Assembly (NCBI RefSeq): GCF_018687675.1
Contig: NZ_CP061302.1
Location: 1,945,229-2,009,228 of the forward strand
Source: Polynucleobacter sp. MG-Unter2-18
GTDB taxonomy: Bacteria; Pseudomonadota; Gammaproteobacteria; Burkholderiales; Burkholderiaceae
Reading direction: 5' to 3'
DNA length: 64,000 bases
A program made the translations under genes and the position numbers. The notes under the pieces are model-generated. The model searched no databases. It was not told the DNA's origin and saw only the letters and a list, made by a program, of their open reading frames with translations. Positions 17,403 to 23,891 of the stretch are shown in pieces; within the stretch, counting starts at the first letter, position 1, and every line of letters starts with the position of its first letter.

Positions 17403-17452
17403 ATTTTATGCCCATTTGCTAGATTTGTCGTTTTAAACGACATTCCTATAAT
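17403..17452. promoter_or_regulatory. Divergent promoter pair sharing the palindrome TGTCGTTTTAAACGACA (17426-17442)
   Basis: On the plus strand, TTGTCG (17425-17430), a 16-bp spacer and a perfect TATAAT (17447-17452) lead to the gene at 17480. On the minus strand, ACGACA (plus 17426-17431), a 17-bp spacer and TAAAAT (17403-17408) lead to the gene at 17396. Both -35 elements lie within the 17-bp palindrome, the usual position for an operator. The binding protein is unknown. Confidence 0.6.
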
Positions 17453-17479
17453 GGGGCAAGCAAAAAATTTAAGGCATCT

Positions 17480-17830
17480 ATGGCTTGGATTATTACTAAG
17501 TATCTCCTAACAGCAGGAATGGTTGTGTTCATCTCTGAGGCAGCTAAACGCAGTGATAGGTTAGGCGGCTTTATTGCGGCATTGCCATTAATGACTCTTC
17601 TAACACTTGTATGGCTGTATGTAGAAAACCAACCCGAAGAGAAGATAGCTAATCACGCTTATTACACCTTCTGGTATGTGATTCCAACATTGCCAATGTT
17701 TCTGCTGTTCCCATATTTACTTCCAAGGCTGGGGTTTTGGATGGCTATGGGGACATGCGTAATGGCGACAGTTATCTTTTTTGGCTTATTCGCTTTGCTG
17801 ATGAAAAACTTTGGAATTGATTTGCTCTAA
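17480..17830 (+). CDS. DUF3147-like inner membrane protein
   Basis: A 116-residue protein with four hydrophobic helices covering nearly the whole chain, like DUF3147/GlpM-type proteins: RLGGFIAALPLMTLLTLVW, then WYVIPTLPMFLLFPYLL and a final VMATVIFFGLFALL. Function unknown. It is expressed from the TTGTCG-16-TATAAT promoter with the palindrome operator. Confidence 0.65.
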   Translation: MAWIITKYLLTAGMVVFISEAAKRSDRLGGFIAALPLMTLLTLVWLYVENQPEEKIANHAYYTFWYVIPTLPMFLLFPYLLPRLGFWMAMGTCVMATVIFFGLFALLMKNFGIDLL

Positions 17831-17833
17831 GAA

Positions 17834-17896
17834 TTGTCGTTTTAAACAATATCGACTTACGCAGGGGTGAATAATTGACTCGTCTTTTTAAGGGAC
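17834..17896. repeat. Palindrome module, degenerate copy between 17480 gene and dps
   Basis: First palindrome as TTGTCGTTTTAAACAATA (17834-17851, one arm mutated). The shared middle ACGCAGGGGTGAATAATTGA follows, then a degenerate second palindrome GTCTTTTTAAGGGAC. The order and spacing match the intact copies at 19644 and 37022. It lies in the 230-base gap before dps. Confidence 0.7.
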
Positions 17897-18059
17897 ATTT
17901 TATGCCGGGGATAGCCAAGACTAATGGCTTATATCCCTGTAAAGCTAAAAAAAATAGCATAACAAGCAGCTTAACAACATCATATCTTTTGGACACAAAA
18001 TGGCGCATGATAGTCAGATAAGTTCACAAAAAAATGCAACTAAAAAGCAGAGGTATCAA

Positions 18060-18536
18060 ATGAGCACAAAAATAGATATTGGCATTAACGAAAAAGATCG
18101 AAAAGCCATTGCCAAAGGACTATCAGAGCTTTTAGCTGACAGCTACTCCTTATATTTGATGACACATAACTTCCATTGGAATGTGAAGGGCCAGATGTTC
18201 AACACCCTTCACACGATGTTCATGGCTCAATATACGGAGCAGTGGGCGGCGCTCGATTTAATCGCAGAGCGCATCAGAGCACTCGGGGAGCCAGCACCTG
18301 GCACTTATAAAGAGTTCTCAAAACTGACCTCAATCAAAGAAGTTGAAGGGGTGCCAAAGGCAATGGATATGGTGAGGCATCTTGTTAAGGCTCAAGAAGC
18401 TACAGCAAAAACTGCTCGTAAACTTTTTCCCTTGGTTGATAAAGCAAATGATCAACCCTCAGCAGATCTTCTGACTCAACGACAAGATATCCATGAGAAA
18501 ACTGCCTGGATGCTAAGAAGTCTATTGGAGGAGTAA
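18060..18536 (+). CDS. dps: Dps ferritin-like DNA-protection protein
   Basis: A four-helix ferritin-like subunit with the Dps ferroxidase signature LYLMTHNFHWNVKGQMF and the second helix QWAALDLIAERIRALG. Dodecamers oxidise and store iron and protect DNA in stress and starvation. The frame extends to 18000, but ATG 18060 is preceded by AGAGG at proper distance and matches the usual N-terminus. A degenerate palindrome module lies upstream. Dps near SodC fits oxidative-stress cargo. Confidence 0.92.
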   Translation: MSTKIDIGINEKDRKAIAKGLSELLADSYSLYLMTHNFHWNVKGQMFNTLHTMFMAQYTEQWAALDLIAERIRALGEPAPGTYKEFSKLTSIKEVEGVPKAMDMVRHLVKAQEATAKTARKLFPLVDKANDQPSADLLTQRQDIHEKTAWMLRSLLEE

Positions 18537-18549
18537 ATCCCGTATAAAT

Positions 18550-18626
18550 GAAAAAACCACCCAAGGTGGTTTTGGTATTTCTTGGTTGCCCGGGGCGGAA
18601 TCGGCCAGGACCGAGGACATGAATCC
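18550..18626 (-). repeat. tRNA-Phe tail repeat 5
   Basis: A terminator copy (ACCACC, CAA loop, GGTGGT) followed by TGGTTGCCCGGGGCGGAATC, then AGGACC and GAGGACATGAATCC. The minus-strand 5' GGTCC still pairs with the acceptor GGGCC by one G-U pair. It can terminate dps on the plus strand and the 18643 lipoprotein on the minus strand. Confidence 0.78.
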
Positions 18627-18642
18627 CTCAAGAGTATGCCGT

Positions 18643-18963
18643 CTATCTATAACCCAGAACATCGTCCTGAGTTCTTTTTTGACCCTCTAAGAATCTTTTA
18701 CTACATATTCCCGAACCACTTTGATTTGCGAGCTTTTTTGCGTCTACCTGCATTTGATACATTGTTTCAAAACAATCTCTTCTATTCACAAACTCAAATG
18801 CTTTTGTATGGGTTTGCTTACCCTTATGAAAATAGAAAAAATCTAAAGTCCAGTACTTATCGCCTGTAATGCTAACGCTCATAGGCGCTGAGTCTAGTGG
18901 CGGAGGTTGACTCGCACAGGAAATCAAAAACACCACAATGCAAAGAATAGAAAACTTGTTCAC
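18643..18963 (-). CDS. Putative lipoprotein of unknown function
   Basis: Signal peptide and lipobox (VVFLISCASQ) followed by a ~90-residue domain with two Cys (DCFETM, GICSKR) and an aromatic strand pattern (YWTLDFFYFHKGKQ). No family recognised. A tRNA tail lies 17 bases past the stop. Single-gene cassette. Confidence 0.6.
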   Translation of the reverse strand: MNKFSILCIVVFLISCASQPPPLDSAPMSVSITGDKYWTLDFFYFHKGKQTHTKAFEFVNRRDCFETMYQMQVDAKKLANQSGSGICSKRFLEGQKRTQDDVLGYR

Positions 18964-19042
18964 GTTTGGCTTACTGTCTATAAATCCTCAATTTCCAAGA
19001 ATTCTATACTTTTTTAACAAGTAAATTCCTGACATCCCAAAA

Positions 19043-19091
19043 TAAAAAAAACACCCGAAGGTGGTTTTGGTGTTTCTTGGTGGCCGGGTCA
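19043..19091 (-). repeat. tRNA-Phe tail repeat 6 (truncated)
   Basis: A terminator copy (ACACCCGAAGGTGGT, one arm mutated) with the same spacer as at the tRNA (GGTGTTTCT), then TGGTGGCCGGGTC, where the tRNA similarity stops after the acceptor strand. The next gene's stop codon is 8 bases further on. Confidence 0.72.
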
Positions 19092-19098
19092 AATTTAC

Positions 19099-19593
19099 TT
19101 ACTTTGCTGGGCGTAAATCAGCCGATCCGATGTACTCTTTAAATTGTTTACACCAAATCAGCATGCTGTTTATATCTTCTGAATTTTGTGTTTTTAAAAG
19201 ATAGAATGCGGCGCCATTGGGCTTTTTAATGCGACTGACTTCAATCTGTTGAGAGCTAAACTCATCATTATCTTTAATGGCAGGCTTGCTACTGATATAG
19301 ATGTGATAGTCCGGCCCAGGACTAGACTTAAAGTCATCACTGGATTGTAAAAACAATTGATTACCAACTTTAACTAACGACCACTCACCAGAAGAGTTGT
19401 GGATCAAATCTTGTCCCTTAGCGTTTTTATCAATTTGTCCTCGCTTGAGGATTTCGCCTTCAACTTTTTGATTGTCTTCAAAACGTGACTTAATATCTTG
19501 TGCGTGACCACGGATTGCGTCGAGAAGCTGGGCGCTTGCTGAAATTGGAAGTAGCAAGAAAACGCTTAAAAAGAGGATATTTAATTTATTCAT
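19099..19593 (-). CDS. Secreted DM13-domain protein
   Basis: A signal peptide (MNKLNILFLSVFLLLPISASA) is followed by a DM13-like domain: GEWSLVKVGNQLFLQSSDDF, GPDYHIYIS and MLIWCKQFKEYIGSADL. DM13 domains are extracellular and have been proposed to be redox or electron-transfer modules. ATG 19593 is preceded by GAGG at the right distance, so I prefer it to 19605. The promoter lies in the adjacent palindrome module. Confidence 0.72.
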   Translation of the reverse strand: MNKLNILFLSVFLLLPISASAQLLDAIRGHAQDIKSRFEDNQKVEGEILKRGQIDKNAKGQDLIHNSSGEWSLVKVGNQLFLQSSDDFKSSPGPDYHIYISSKPAIKDNDEFSSQQIEVSRIKKPNGAAFYLLKTQNSEDINSMLIWCKQFKEYIGSADLRPAK

Positions 19594-19620
19594 CCAAAGC
19601 CTCATAAAGTAACTAGCATC

Positions 19621-19649
19621 AATATAGATCCTTTCACAATATTTGTCGT
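19621..19649 (-). promoter_or_regulatory. Promoter with -35 inside the palindrome, for the DM13 gene
   Basis: On the minus strand ACGACA (plus 19644-19649, the arm of the palindrome) is followed after exactly 17 bp by TATATT (plus 19621-19626), about 28 bases from the preferred start codon. Confidence 0.55.
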
Positions 19650-19706
19650 TTTAAACGACATCGACTGACGCAGGGATGAATAATTGACGTGTCCTTTTAA
19701 AGGACA
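19644..19706. repeat. Palindrome module, complete copy
   Basis: TGTCGTTTTAAACGACA (19644-19660), the middle segment TCGACTGACGCAGGGATGAA, and TGTCCTTTTAAAGGACA (19690-19706). It continues into a further conserved stretch (GGGGATATCCGA, TGCCAAGCC) that leads directly into tail repeat 7, so this copy forms a composite unit with a tRNA tail. Confidence 0.85.
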
Positions 19707-19762
19707 GTTCTTGATGGGGATATCCGAGACTAATGGCGTCAAACCCTGCCAAGCCATAAAAG

Positions 19763-19839
19763 AAAATAGCCCAACAAGTGGGCTATTGAGATTCTTGGTG
19801 GCCCGGGGCGGAATCGAACCAAGGCCGAGGATGTCAATC
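19763..19839 (-). repeat. tRNA-Phe tail repeat 7, abutting the sodC stop codon
   Basis: The second terminator type (ATAGCCCA, TAGGGC-like loop, TGGGCTAT) is followed by TGGTGGCCCGGGGCGGAATC, GAACC, AAGGCC and GAGGATGTCAATCC. The sodC stop (TAG on the minus strand, 19840-19842) is contiguous with the element. The minus-strand GGCCT pairs with the acceptor GGGCC including one G-U pair. Confidence 0.85.
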
Positions 19840-20364
19840 CTACTTAATCAAGCCACATGCGATTCTTGGTCCTGAATTTCCAGCTGGTTGAGATTTATAG
19901 TCATCAGGATCGCGATGAACAACAACGGATCTTCCTAATATTCCAGTCGGTCCATTATTAACAGCAAATCCACTTAACTTTGCCGAATAAACCGCATTAC
20001 CATTCGCATCTGATTTTATATTTGGCATATCGCCAGCATGACTTGAGCCACTTCCTGGCATACCATGTGATTTTGTGTCTGGGTTGAAATGCCCGCCTGC
20101 GCTAGTGGCATCTGGCGAGGAACAATCCCCTTTTTCATGAACATGAAACCCTTGTTCAGCATTTGGTTTCAAACCAGAAAAATTTCCTGTAACCAGCACA
20201 TCATGGCCTTGCCATACAAAATTAACCGTTCCTTTTGTATTTGAGCCTGAACGGGAATCCAGGGTAGCCGATGCTTTTTGACCAGTACCATGTTCCATGG
20301 ACTGACAAGCCACCAACGACAAAATGGATACAGTGCCAATTAATAGAGCAGCTTTTTTAATCAT
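19840..20364 (-). CDS. sodC: Cu/Zn superoxide dismutase (lipoprotein)
   Basis: Lipobox LSLVACQS after the signal peptide, then the Cu/Zn SOD fold: GFHVHEKGDCSSPDATSAGG with copper His and the disulfide Cys, GGHFNP, SHAGDMPN with zinc-site residues, SVVVHRDPDDY and the C-terminal GPRIACG disulfide partner. It removes superoxide in the periplasm. Single-gene unit whose stop codon joins tail repeat 7. Confidence 0.93.
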   Translation of the reverse strand: MIKKAALLIGTVSILSLVACQSMEHGTGQKASATLDSRSGSNTKGTVNFVWQGHDVLVTGNFSGLKPNAEQGFHVHEKGDCSSPDATSAGGHFNPDTKSHGMPGSGSSHAGDMPNIKSDANGNAVYSAKLSGFAVNNGPTGILGRSVVVHRDPDDYKSQPAGNSGPRIACGLIK

Positions 20365-20733
20365 TATTCATCTCCTGTCTTTATGTCGGATCAGAATAGA
20401 CCTTTTGTTAATATTCTTCAATAAAAATAGGGGCCTTGCTCTAGGCAGCCTTATTGAAAGGCCTAAAACTGCATGGCAAATGAAAAAACCACCCTCGAGT
20501 GGTTTTGGTGATGCTTGGTGATAAAGAATCTAATGGTTCACCAGCCCAAAATGGTTATCCGCAGACCCACAAGCATTGGCAGCCTCTAGACGGGAGCGTT
20601 TCCAATCAAGTAATCTCTGCAAACTGAAATTTAGTTTGCTACTAGATTTTTTGATTGTCGAGAAATAGTTGATAGGGGTTTACCTTTATGTAAGTTGCTT
20701 GGGTAAACGCTGGGTTTAAAGCCTGTTAGCTTA
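20365..20733. other. Non-coding stretch with truncated tail repeat 8 and two hairpins
   Basis: 20482-20507 is a degenerate copy of the tRNA-Phe terminator (ACCACCCTCGAGTGGT) followed by a stub of the tail (CTTGGTG). GCAAACT (20619-20625) pairs with AGTTTGC (20633-20639) and is followed by TACTAGATTTTTT, which could be a terminator on the plus strand. GTTTACC (20678-20684) pairs with GGTAAAC (20702-20708). No open frame is convincing. Confidence 0.55.
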
Positions 20734-20913
20734 TCAATCCCCCTTTGGTACATTGATGTATTCAAAGGGACAATGACGACAGCGGTTACCACAGCATGTA
20801 CCCCGCTTTAAATGGGCTTGACTAGTAAGAACCAAATATCCTGAAGCTGGATCAATATAGGTATCTTGTCTATTTTCACAGGCAAGGCGATGGAGCTCTT
20901 CTATGCTTAACAT
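20734..20913 (-). CDS. DUF5522-type small Cys-rich protein
   Basis: A 59-residue protein: TYIDPASGYLVLTSQAHLKRG then CCGNRCRHCPFEYINVP. The CC-G-x-CRHCP cluster and DP-G-Y-V-T-HL-RG pattern match the short DUF5522 proteins found in many bacteria and eukaryotes, function unknown and probably metal binding. There is no Shine-Dalgarno before ATG 20913. The predicted promoter places the transcript start about two bases upstream, so the mRNA is probably leaderless. Confidence 0.75.
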   Translation of the reverse strand: MLSIEELHRLACENRQDTYIDPASGYLVLTSQAHLKRGTCCGNRCRHCPFEYINVPKGD

Positions 20914-20921
20914 GATCTTAT

Positions 20922-20950
20922 TTTATCTAGTCCTACCCTAAGACTGTCGT
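20922..20950 (-). promoter_or_regulatory. Promoter with -35 inside the palindrome, for the DUF5522 gene
   Basis: ACGACA on the minus strand (plus 20945-20950), a 17-bp spacer and GATAAA (plus 20922-20927). Initiation about seven bases on would fall next to ATG 20913. Confidence 0.45.
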
Positions 20951-21006
20951 TTTAAACGACATCGACTGTCGCAGGGATGAATAATTGATTCGTCCTTTTA
21001 AAGGAC
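20945..21006. repeat. Palindrome module, complete copy
   Basis: TGTCGTTTTAAACGACA (20945-20961), the middle TCGACTGTCGCAGGGATGAA, and GTCCTTTTAAAGGAC (20992-21006). The second palindrome ends two bases from the stop of the gene at 21008, so the module spans the entire space between two genes. Confidence 0.85.
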
Positions 21007-21007
21007 A

Positions 21008-21223
21008 TTACTCATTAATAATGACAGCGGCTTTGGACTTGATGATTTGCTCTAATTCATGACTTGTGAGATGGCAAACTGTCACGCTAGATTTAGCAAC
21101 CTCATATTGTTCATCTTCAATTGCCCTAATTGGGTATTGACCCACCTTTAGTGGCGTAAGTCCAATTACATCATCGTCAAGAACTGTTTTAGCTAGGAAG
21201 ATATCAATTACTTTTAATTGCAT
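21008..21223 (-). CDS. Hypothetical acidic small protein
   Basis: A ~71-residue protein with no recognised family: MQLKVIDIFLAKTVLDDDVIGL, a GQYPIRAIEDEQYEVA strand pair and a C-terminal helix (HELEQIIKSKAAVIINE). The frame could begin three codons earlier (21232). A GGAGG sequence lies between the two candidate ATGs, so the start is uncertain. It has no signal peptide. Confidence 0.5.
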   Translation of the reverse strand: MQLKVIDIFLAKTVLDDDVIGLTPLKVGQYPIRAIEDEQYEVAKSSVTVCHLTSHELEQIIKSKAAVIINE

Positions 21224-21424
21224 ACCCTCCATTCTATAAAAAGCAATATGTCAGTCTCTTTAGATGAATAAATTATTAAGCACTGGGAATTTCTGTCTTG
21301 TAAATTATTACTCACCCGCCAAGCTAATTAACCGATAGCTTTTATGGCGTTGCACCAAATTAAAGCTAATTTTTGTCACAAAAGTGCCATTGAAAGTTCA
21401 TGTGGCAGCTGTTAAATGAATCCC

Positions 21425-21475
21425 CCAAGGACAGTTTCCTTGGAACTCAACACTTTCAATCATTCACCAAGGAGA
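21425..21475 (+). promoter_or_regulatory. Candidate Shine-Dalgarno switch in a 5' leader
   Basis: TCCTTGG (21437-21443) is perfectly complementary to two identical CCAAGGA copies: one just upstream (21425-21431, 5-nt loop) and one that contains the ribosome site of the next gene (21467-21473, AAGGAG). The two pairings exclude each other, an architecture used for translational on/off control. Confidence 0.4.
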
Positions 21476-21481
21476 TTGACC

Positions 21482-21667
21482 ATGCCACTTAACGAAAACA
21501 ATGCTGAGCCGTATGAGCTCAAAAAATTCAGTAGAAAATTAGACCCAGTGAATCACTTAAAAGATCGACTTATCATCAGACATCTGCGGAGACGTAAAAA
21601 TAATTTCTTATTGGATTTTGATGAGCCTATAAAAGCCCATAAGCAATTTAGGGGAAGCGATGAGTAG
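21482..21667 (+). CDS. Small basic hypothetical protein
   Basis: A 61-residue protein starting at ATG 21482 behind AAGGAG. It has a basic centre (LIIRHLRRRKNNFLL) and no recognised domain. The frame is open to 21416, but no ribosome site supports that start. Its stop overlaps the start of a 34-residue membrane peptide, so the two are coupled. The leader contains the candidate Shine-Dalgarno switch. Confidence 0.5.
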   Translation: MPLNENNAEPYELKKFSRKLDPVNHLKDRLIIRHLRRRKNNFLLDFDEPIKAHKQFRGSDE

Positions 21668-21764
21668 AAACATTATTTTGTATGCTCCAGGTGTAGGCAT
21701 GTATCTCACCCTATCGTGCGCCGCTTTAATAGCTTCCACCTTCATTATTTGCCTTAATACGTAA
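21660..21764 (+). CDS. 34-residue hydrophobic peptide
   Basis: ATG 21660 overlaps the end of the preceding gene (stop at 21667). The product MSRNIILYAPGVGMYLTLSC continues as one hydrophobic helix and ends in ICLNT, so it is probably a single-pass membrane peptide. Support is the overlap and the terminator 21 bases downstream. Function unknown. Confidence 0.4.
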   Translation: MSRNIILYAPGVGMYLTLSCAALIASTFIICLNT

Positions 21765-21784
21765 AACCTGATCTTCTGTTACAG

Positions 21785-21808
21785 AGCCATCCAAGAGGTG
21801 GCTTTTTC
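21785..21808 (+). terminator. Intrinsic terminator before tRNA-Cys
   Basis: AGCCATC pairs with GGTGGCT (one G-U) across a 5-nt loop and is followed by TTTTTC. It ends the two-gene unit 21482-21764 just before the tRNA. Confidence 0.75.
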
Positions 21809-21813
21809 TTTGT

Positions 21814-21888
21814 GGCGGAATGGCAGAGTGGTAATGTATGAGATTGCAAATCTCAACACCCTAGTTCGATTCTAGGTTTCCGCCTCCA
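21814..21888 (+). tRNA. tRNA-Cys (GCA)
   Basis: Acceptor GGCGGAA pairs with TTCCGCC, with U73 and encoded CCA. The anticodon arm TGAGA/TCTCA closes the loop TTGCAAA, giving anticodon GCA. The T stem is CCTAG/CTAGG. U73 and the short 3-bp D stem are typical of tRNA-Cys. It lies inside the island among small accessory genes; whether it is the only tRNA-Cys in the genome cannot be seen. Confidence 0.93.
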
Positions 21889-21893
21889 AGCTC

Positions 21894-22070
21894 TTAATGC
21901 TCTTTATGTTTCTTACCCAACTTCTCGGGTTTGCCGTTGCCATAAAGACACCACTGTTTGATTTCCTCAGTGAGCACTTCAAGATCTTTCATCTTCAAAC
22001 TTCTAAAATCTTCCAAGCCAACAACGCCAGTCTGTCTTAATTTCCCTAGAACTTCTTTTAATACGCTCAT
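21894..22070 (-). CDS. Small hypothetical protein (58 residues)
   Basis: MSVLKEVLGKLRQTGVVGLE continues with DFRSLKMKDLEVLTEEIKQW and a Lys/His-rich end. Mostly helical and soluble, with no recognised family. It is supported by an uninterrupted frame between tRNA-Cys and the leader of the next plus-strand gene; its stop is five bases from the tRNA end. Convergent with the tRNA. Confidence 0.45.
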   Translation of the reverse strand: MSVLKEVLGKLRQTGVVGLEDFRSLKMKDLEVLTEEIKQWCLYGNGKPEKLGKKHKEH

Positions 22071-22266
22071 CGTGATGTCTTTTTTGTTGAATTGAGTAGT
22101 TATTTTAATTTATGACTCATTTTTATCGCCGATTGATCTAACTTTGCTCCTTTCTGAGGTGATATTGGAGTTTTATGACCAATTGACGACAAATAGTTAT
22201 TTTAGTCATTAACTTACGATCTTTTAATCTAAATAGTTATTTTGCTGTCATGCAATATTCATTAAG

Positions 22267-22320
22267 AAGGCTCATACTGTGTAGGTAGTAACCCTAGTAT
22301 TTTTTAACTAAAGGAGCCTT
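22267..22320 (+). promoter_or_regulatory. Structured leader with Shine-Dalgarno sequestration
   Basis: AAGGCTC (22267-22273) is perfectly complementary to GAGCCTT (22314-22320), which contains half of the AAGGAG ribosome site of the gene at 22323. Inside, ATAC and TAGG pair with CCTA and GTAT, and this inner hairpin is followed by TTTTTT, like an intrinsic terminator. The leader could work by attenuation or by blocking translation. Confidence 0.4.
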
Positions 22321-22322
22321 AA

Positions 22323-22484
22323 ATGACAAAATTATTGAGTCTCTTAAATCAAGTCTTTGGTAACCAGACCAAATGCAACGATTTAGAGCAGTACATCAAT
22401 AGCCGCAACCCTAATAGCCATCAGCAAGTAGAGGAGCTTACTCGTGACTACCTCTACAGCTTCAACACTTCTAGGGGGCTATAA
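22323..22484 (+). CDS. Small hypothetical protein, DUF3563-like in style
   Basis: A 53-residue protein beginning MTKLLSLLNQVFGNQ, followed by DLEQYINSRNPNSHQQVEEL. The acidic DLExYI motif and helical N-terminus recall the short DUF3563-like proteins of Burkholderiales, but the match is weak. A strong AAGGAG lies four bases before the ATG. It is followed after three bases by another tiny gene. Confidence 0.5.
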   Translation: MTKLLSLLNQVFGNQTKCNDLEQYINSRNPNSHQQVEELTRDYLYSFNTSRGL

Positions 22485-22487
22485 ATC

Positions 22488-22589
22488 ATGGGAAAACTAA
22501 AACGACTGTTCATTAAAGCGGCTTTAGCGTGGGTTGAGACTCGCCAAGCCTACGCCAACCGTTATAACAATCACCGTCTGGGTTCATGA
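22488..22589 (+). CDS. 33-residue basic peptide
   Basis: MGKLKRLFIKAALAWVETRQ then AYANRYNNHRLGS. An amphipathic, strongly basic peptide starting three bases after the previous stop and followed 18 bases later by an acetyltransferase, so probably one transcript. No family recognised. Confidence 0.4.
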   Translation: MGKLKRLFIKAALAWVETRQAYANRYNNHRLGS

Positions 22590-22607
22590 GCTCTTTTGAG
22601 TGAATAA

Positions 22608-23177
22608 ATGCTAACGACCGAGTTTCTCTCTAGTGATCAGTATTCAAAATATGGATCTTGGTTAAAAGCCCAAGATCCACAAACTCTTCATGACTACTTT
22701 GGTCATTCAATGCGTAAGAAATCCATTGATAACCTAGTCAAACAGTTTGCAGGCGATCCTAAAAATAACCATTTTTTAGTCGCAAAGATCGATGGCAAGT
22801 GGGCGGGTACCATTCATATTGCTTCGCGCGGGACTGAAGTTGAGTTTGGTGTCATTGTGAGCCCCAAATATCGCAAGCAAGGTATTGCCGATACTATGAT
22901 GGATGAAGCTATCACATGGGCTCGCAATCGCTACTATCAAGATCTTTTCATGCATTGCATCAGTTGGAATAGGCCCATTAAGAAACTATGCCAAAAACAT
23001 GGCTTAGTACCTCGCAATATGATGGGTGATTCAGAGGCGAACTTACAACTAGAGCCGCCCACACCGGCGACATTTTTCAAAGAACAAATGATTGTTGCCA
23101 AGCGCAATTGGCTATCGATGTTTCCATTTCAGCAGTTTGGCCTAGCTTTGAGGGGATGGCGGTATGGACCGTCCTGA
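22608..23177 (+). CDS. GNAT family acetyltransferase
   Basis: A 189-residue protein with the acetyl-CoA loop VSPKYRKQGIADTMM preceded by the beta strand EFGVIV and followed by the late motif NRPIKKLCQKHGL. The 45-residue C-terminal extension (FFKEQMIVAKRNWLSMFPF) is outside the normal domain. Substrate unknown. It is the last gene of a run with two tiny ORFs. Confidence 0.78.
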   Translation: MLTTEFLSSDQYSKYGSWLKAQDPQTLHDYFGHSMRKKSIDNLVKQFAGDPKNNHFLVAKIDGKWAGTIHIASRGTEVEFGVIVSPKYRKQGIADTMMDEAITWARNRYYQDLFMHCISWNRPIKKLCQKHGLVPRNMMGDSEANLQLEPPTPATFFKEQMIVAKRNWLSMFPFQQFGLALRGWRYGPS

Positions 23178-23266
23178 TTGCTCAAACAAGTGGCCAATGC
23201 TTTTGCAAGTCACCGCACAGATTATCACCTTAGATTATTCGCTTAATTAATTTAGGACTACATTAA

Positions 23267-23461
23267 ATGAAGTTAACCGTCTTTCGTTACAAAGTTTGGG
23301 ATCATCAAGATGATAATCATGTTCATATCGCCCCTTATTACGCGATTAGAGAATACATAGAGCACCTGGAGGGTGCAACAGTCATTGAAGATGATCGCTT
23401 AGAAGTTGATGAGACCGATCTTGATACTCATGGACGAATTGCTGTAAGAGATGAGTTTTAG
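23267..23461 (+). CDS. Small hypothetical protein, paralogue of 26293-26526
   Basis: A 64-residue acidic protein: MKLTVFRYKVWDHQDDNHVH, YYAIREYIEHLEGATVIEDD, and EVDETDLDTHGRIAV. The same layout (APYYA-EYIEHL-GA, EVDE-DLD-GRIA) is shared with the product at 26.3-26.5 kb, so the two form a small family. No known domain; no export signal. Confidence 0.55.
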   Translation: MKLTVFRYKVWDHQDDNHVHIAPYYAIREYIEHLEGATVIEDDRLEVDETDLDTHGRIAVRDEF

Positions 23462-23504
23462 TATGTCGTACCCCATAAGAACTAAAACTGTCCTGACAAC
23501 TTTT

Positions 23505-23891
23505 TTATATCTGACTGGCATCTTTATAAATCTGCTGATGCCCTTTATCCATTAGCTGAAAGAAGCTGTCCATAAATTGATGATGTTGCTCAGCCATGGC
23601 GTTATAAATTGTTAGATTCGTTTGTCCAAATGCTTGACAGGCAATAGTCATGGCCGCCATAAATTCATTAGGCTTACTATGATCAACCGCTTCAACTACT
23701 CTATCAGTAACCCGCTAATTGGCTTCTTGCATTAACTCAATTAATTCTACGTGTAATTTTTTATGATTTTCAATAGAATTACTCGTCACAGCCCAAATAG
23801 GCATCAGCAAACTATAAAATCCCTCCATAGTTTTCATGGGGTTCATTTGTCCTGATGTCTGTCCTGATCCACCAAAATGGTTTAAGGTCAT
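23505..23891 (-). pseudogene. Phasin-like gene interrupted by an in-frame amber codon
   Basis: The frame starts at ATG 23891, overlapping the phaZ stop (ATGA). It reads NPMKTMEGFYSLLMPIW, then ends at TAG (23717-23715, codon 59). The same frame continues with RVTDRVVEAVDHSKPNEFM to a TAA at 23507-23505. The whole 128-codon product is helical and Gln/His-rich like a granule-associated phasin, and its position next to a PHB depolymerase fits. It is either a pseudogene, two separate peptides, or a read-through gene. Confidence 0.65.
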
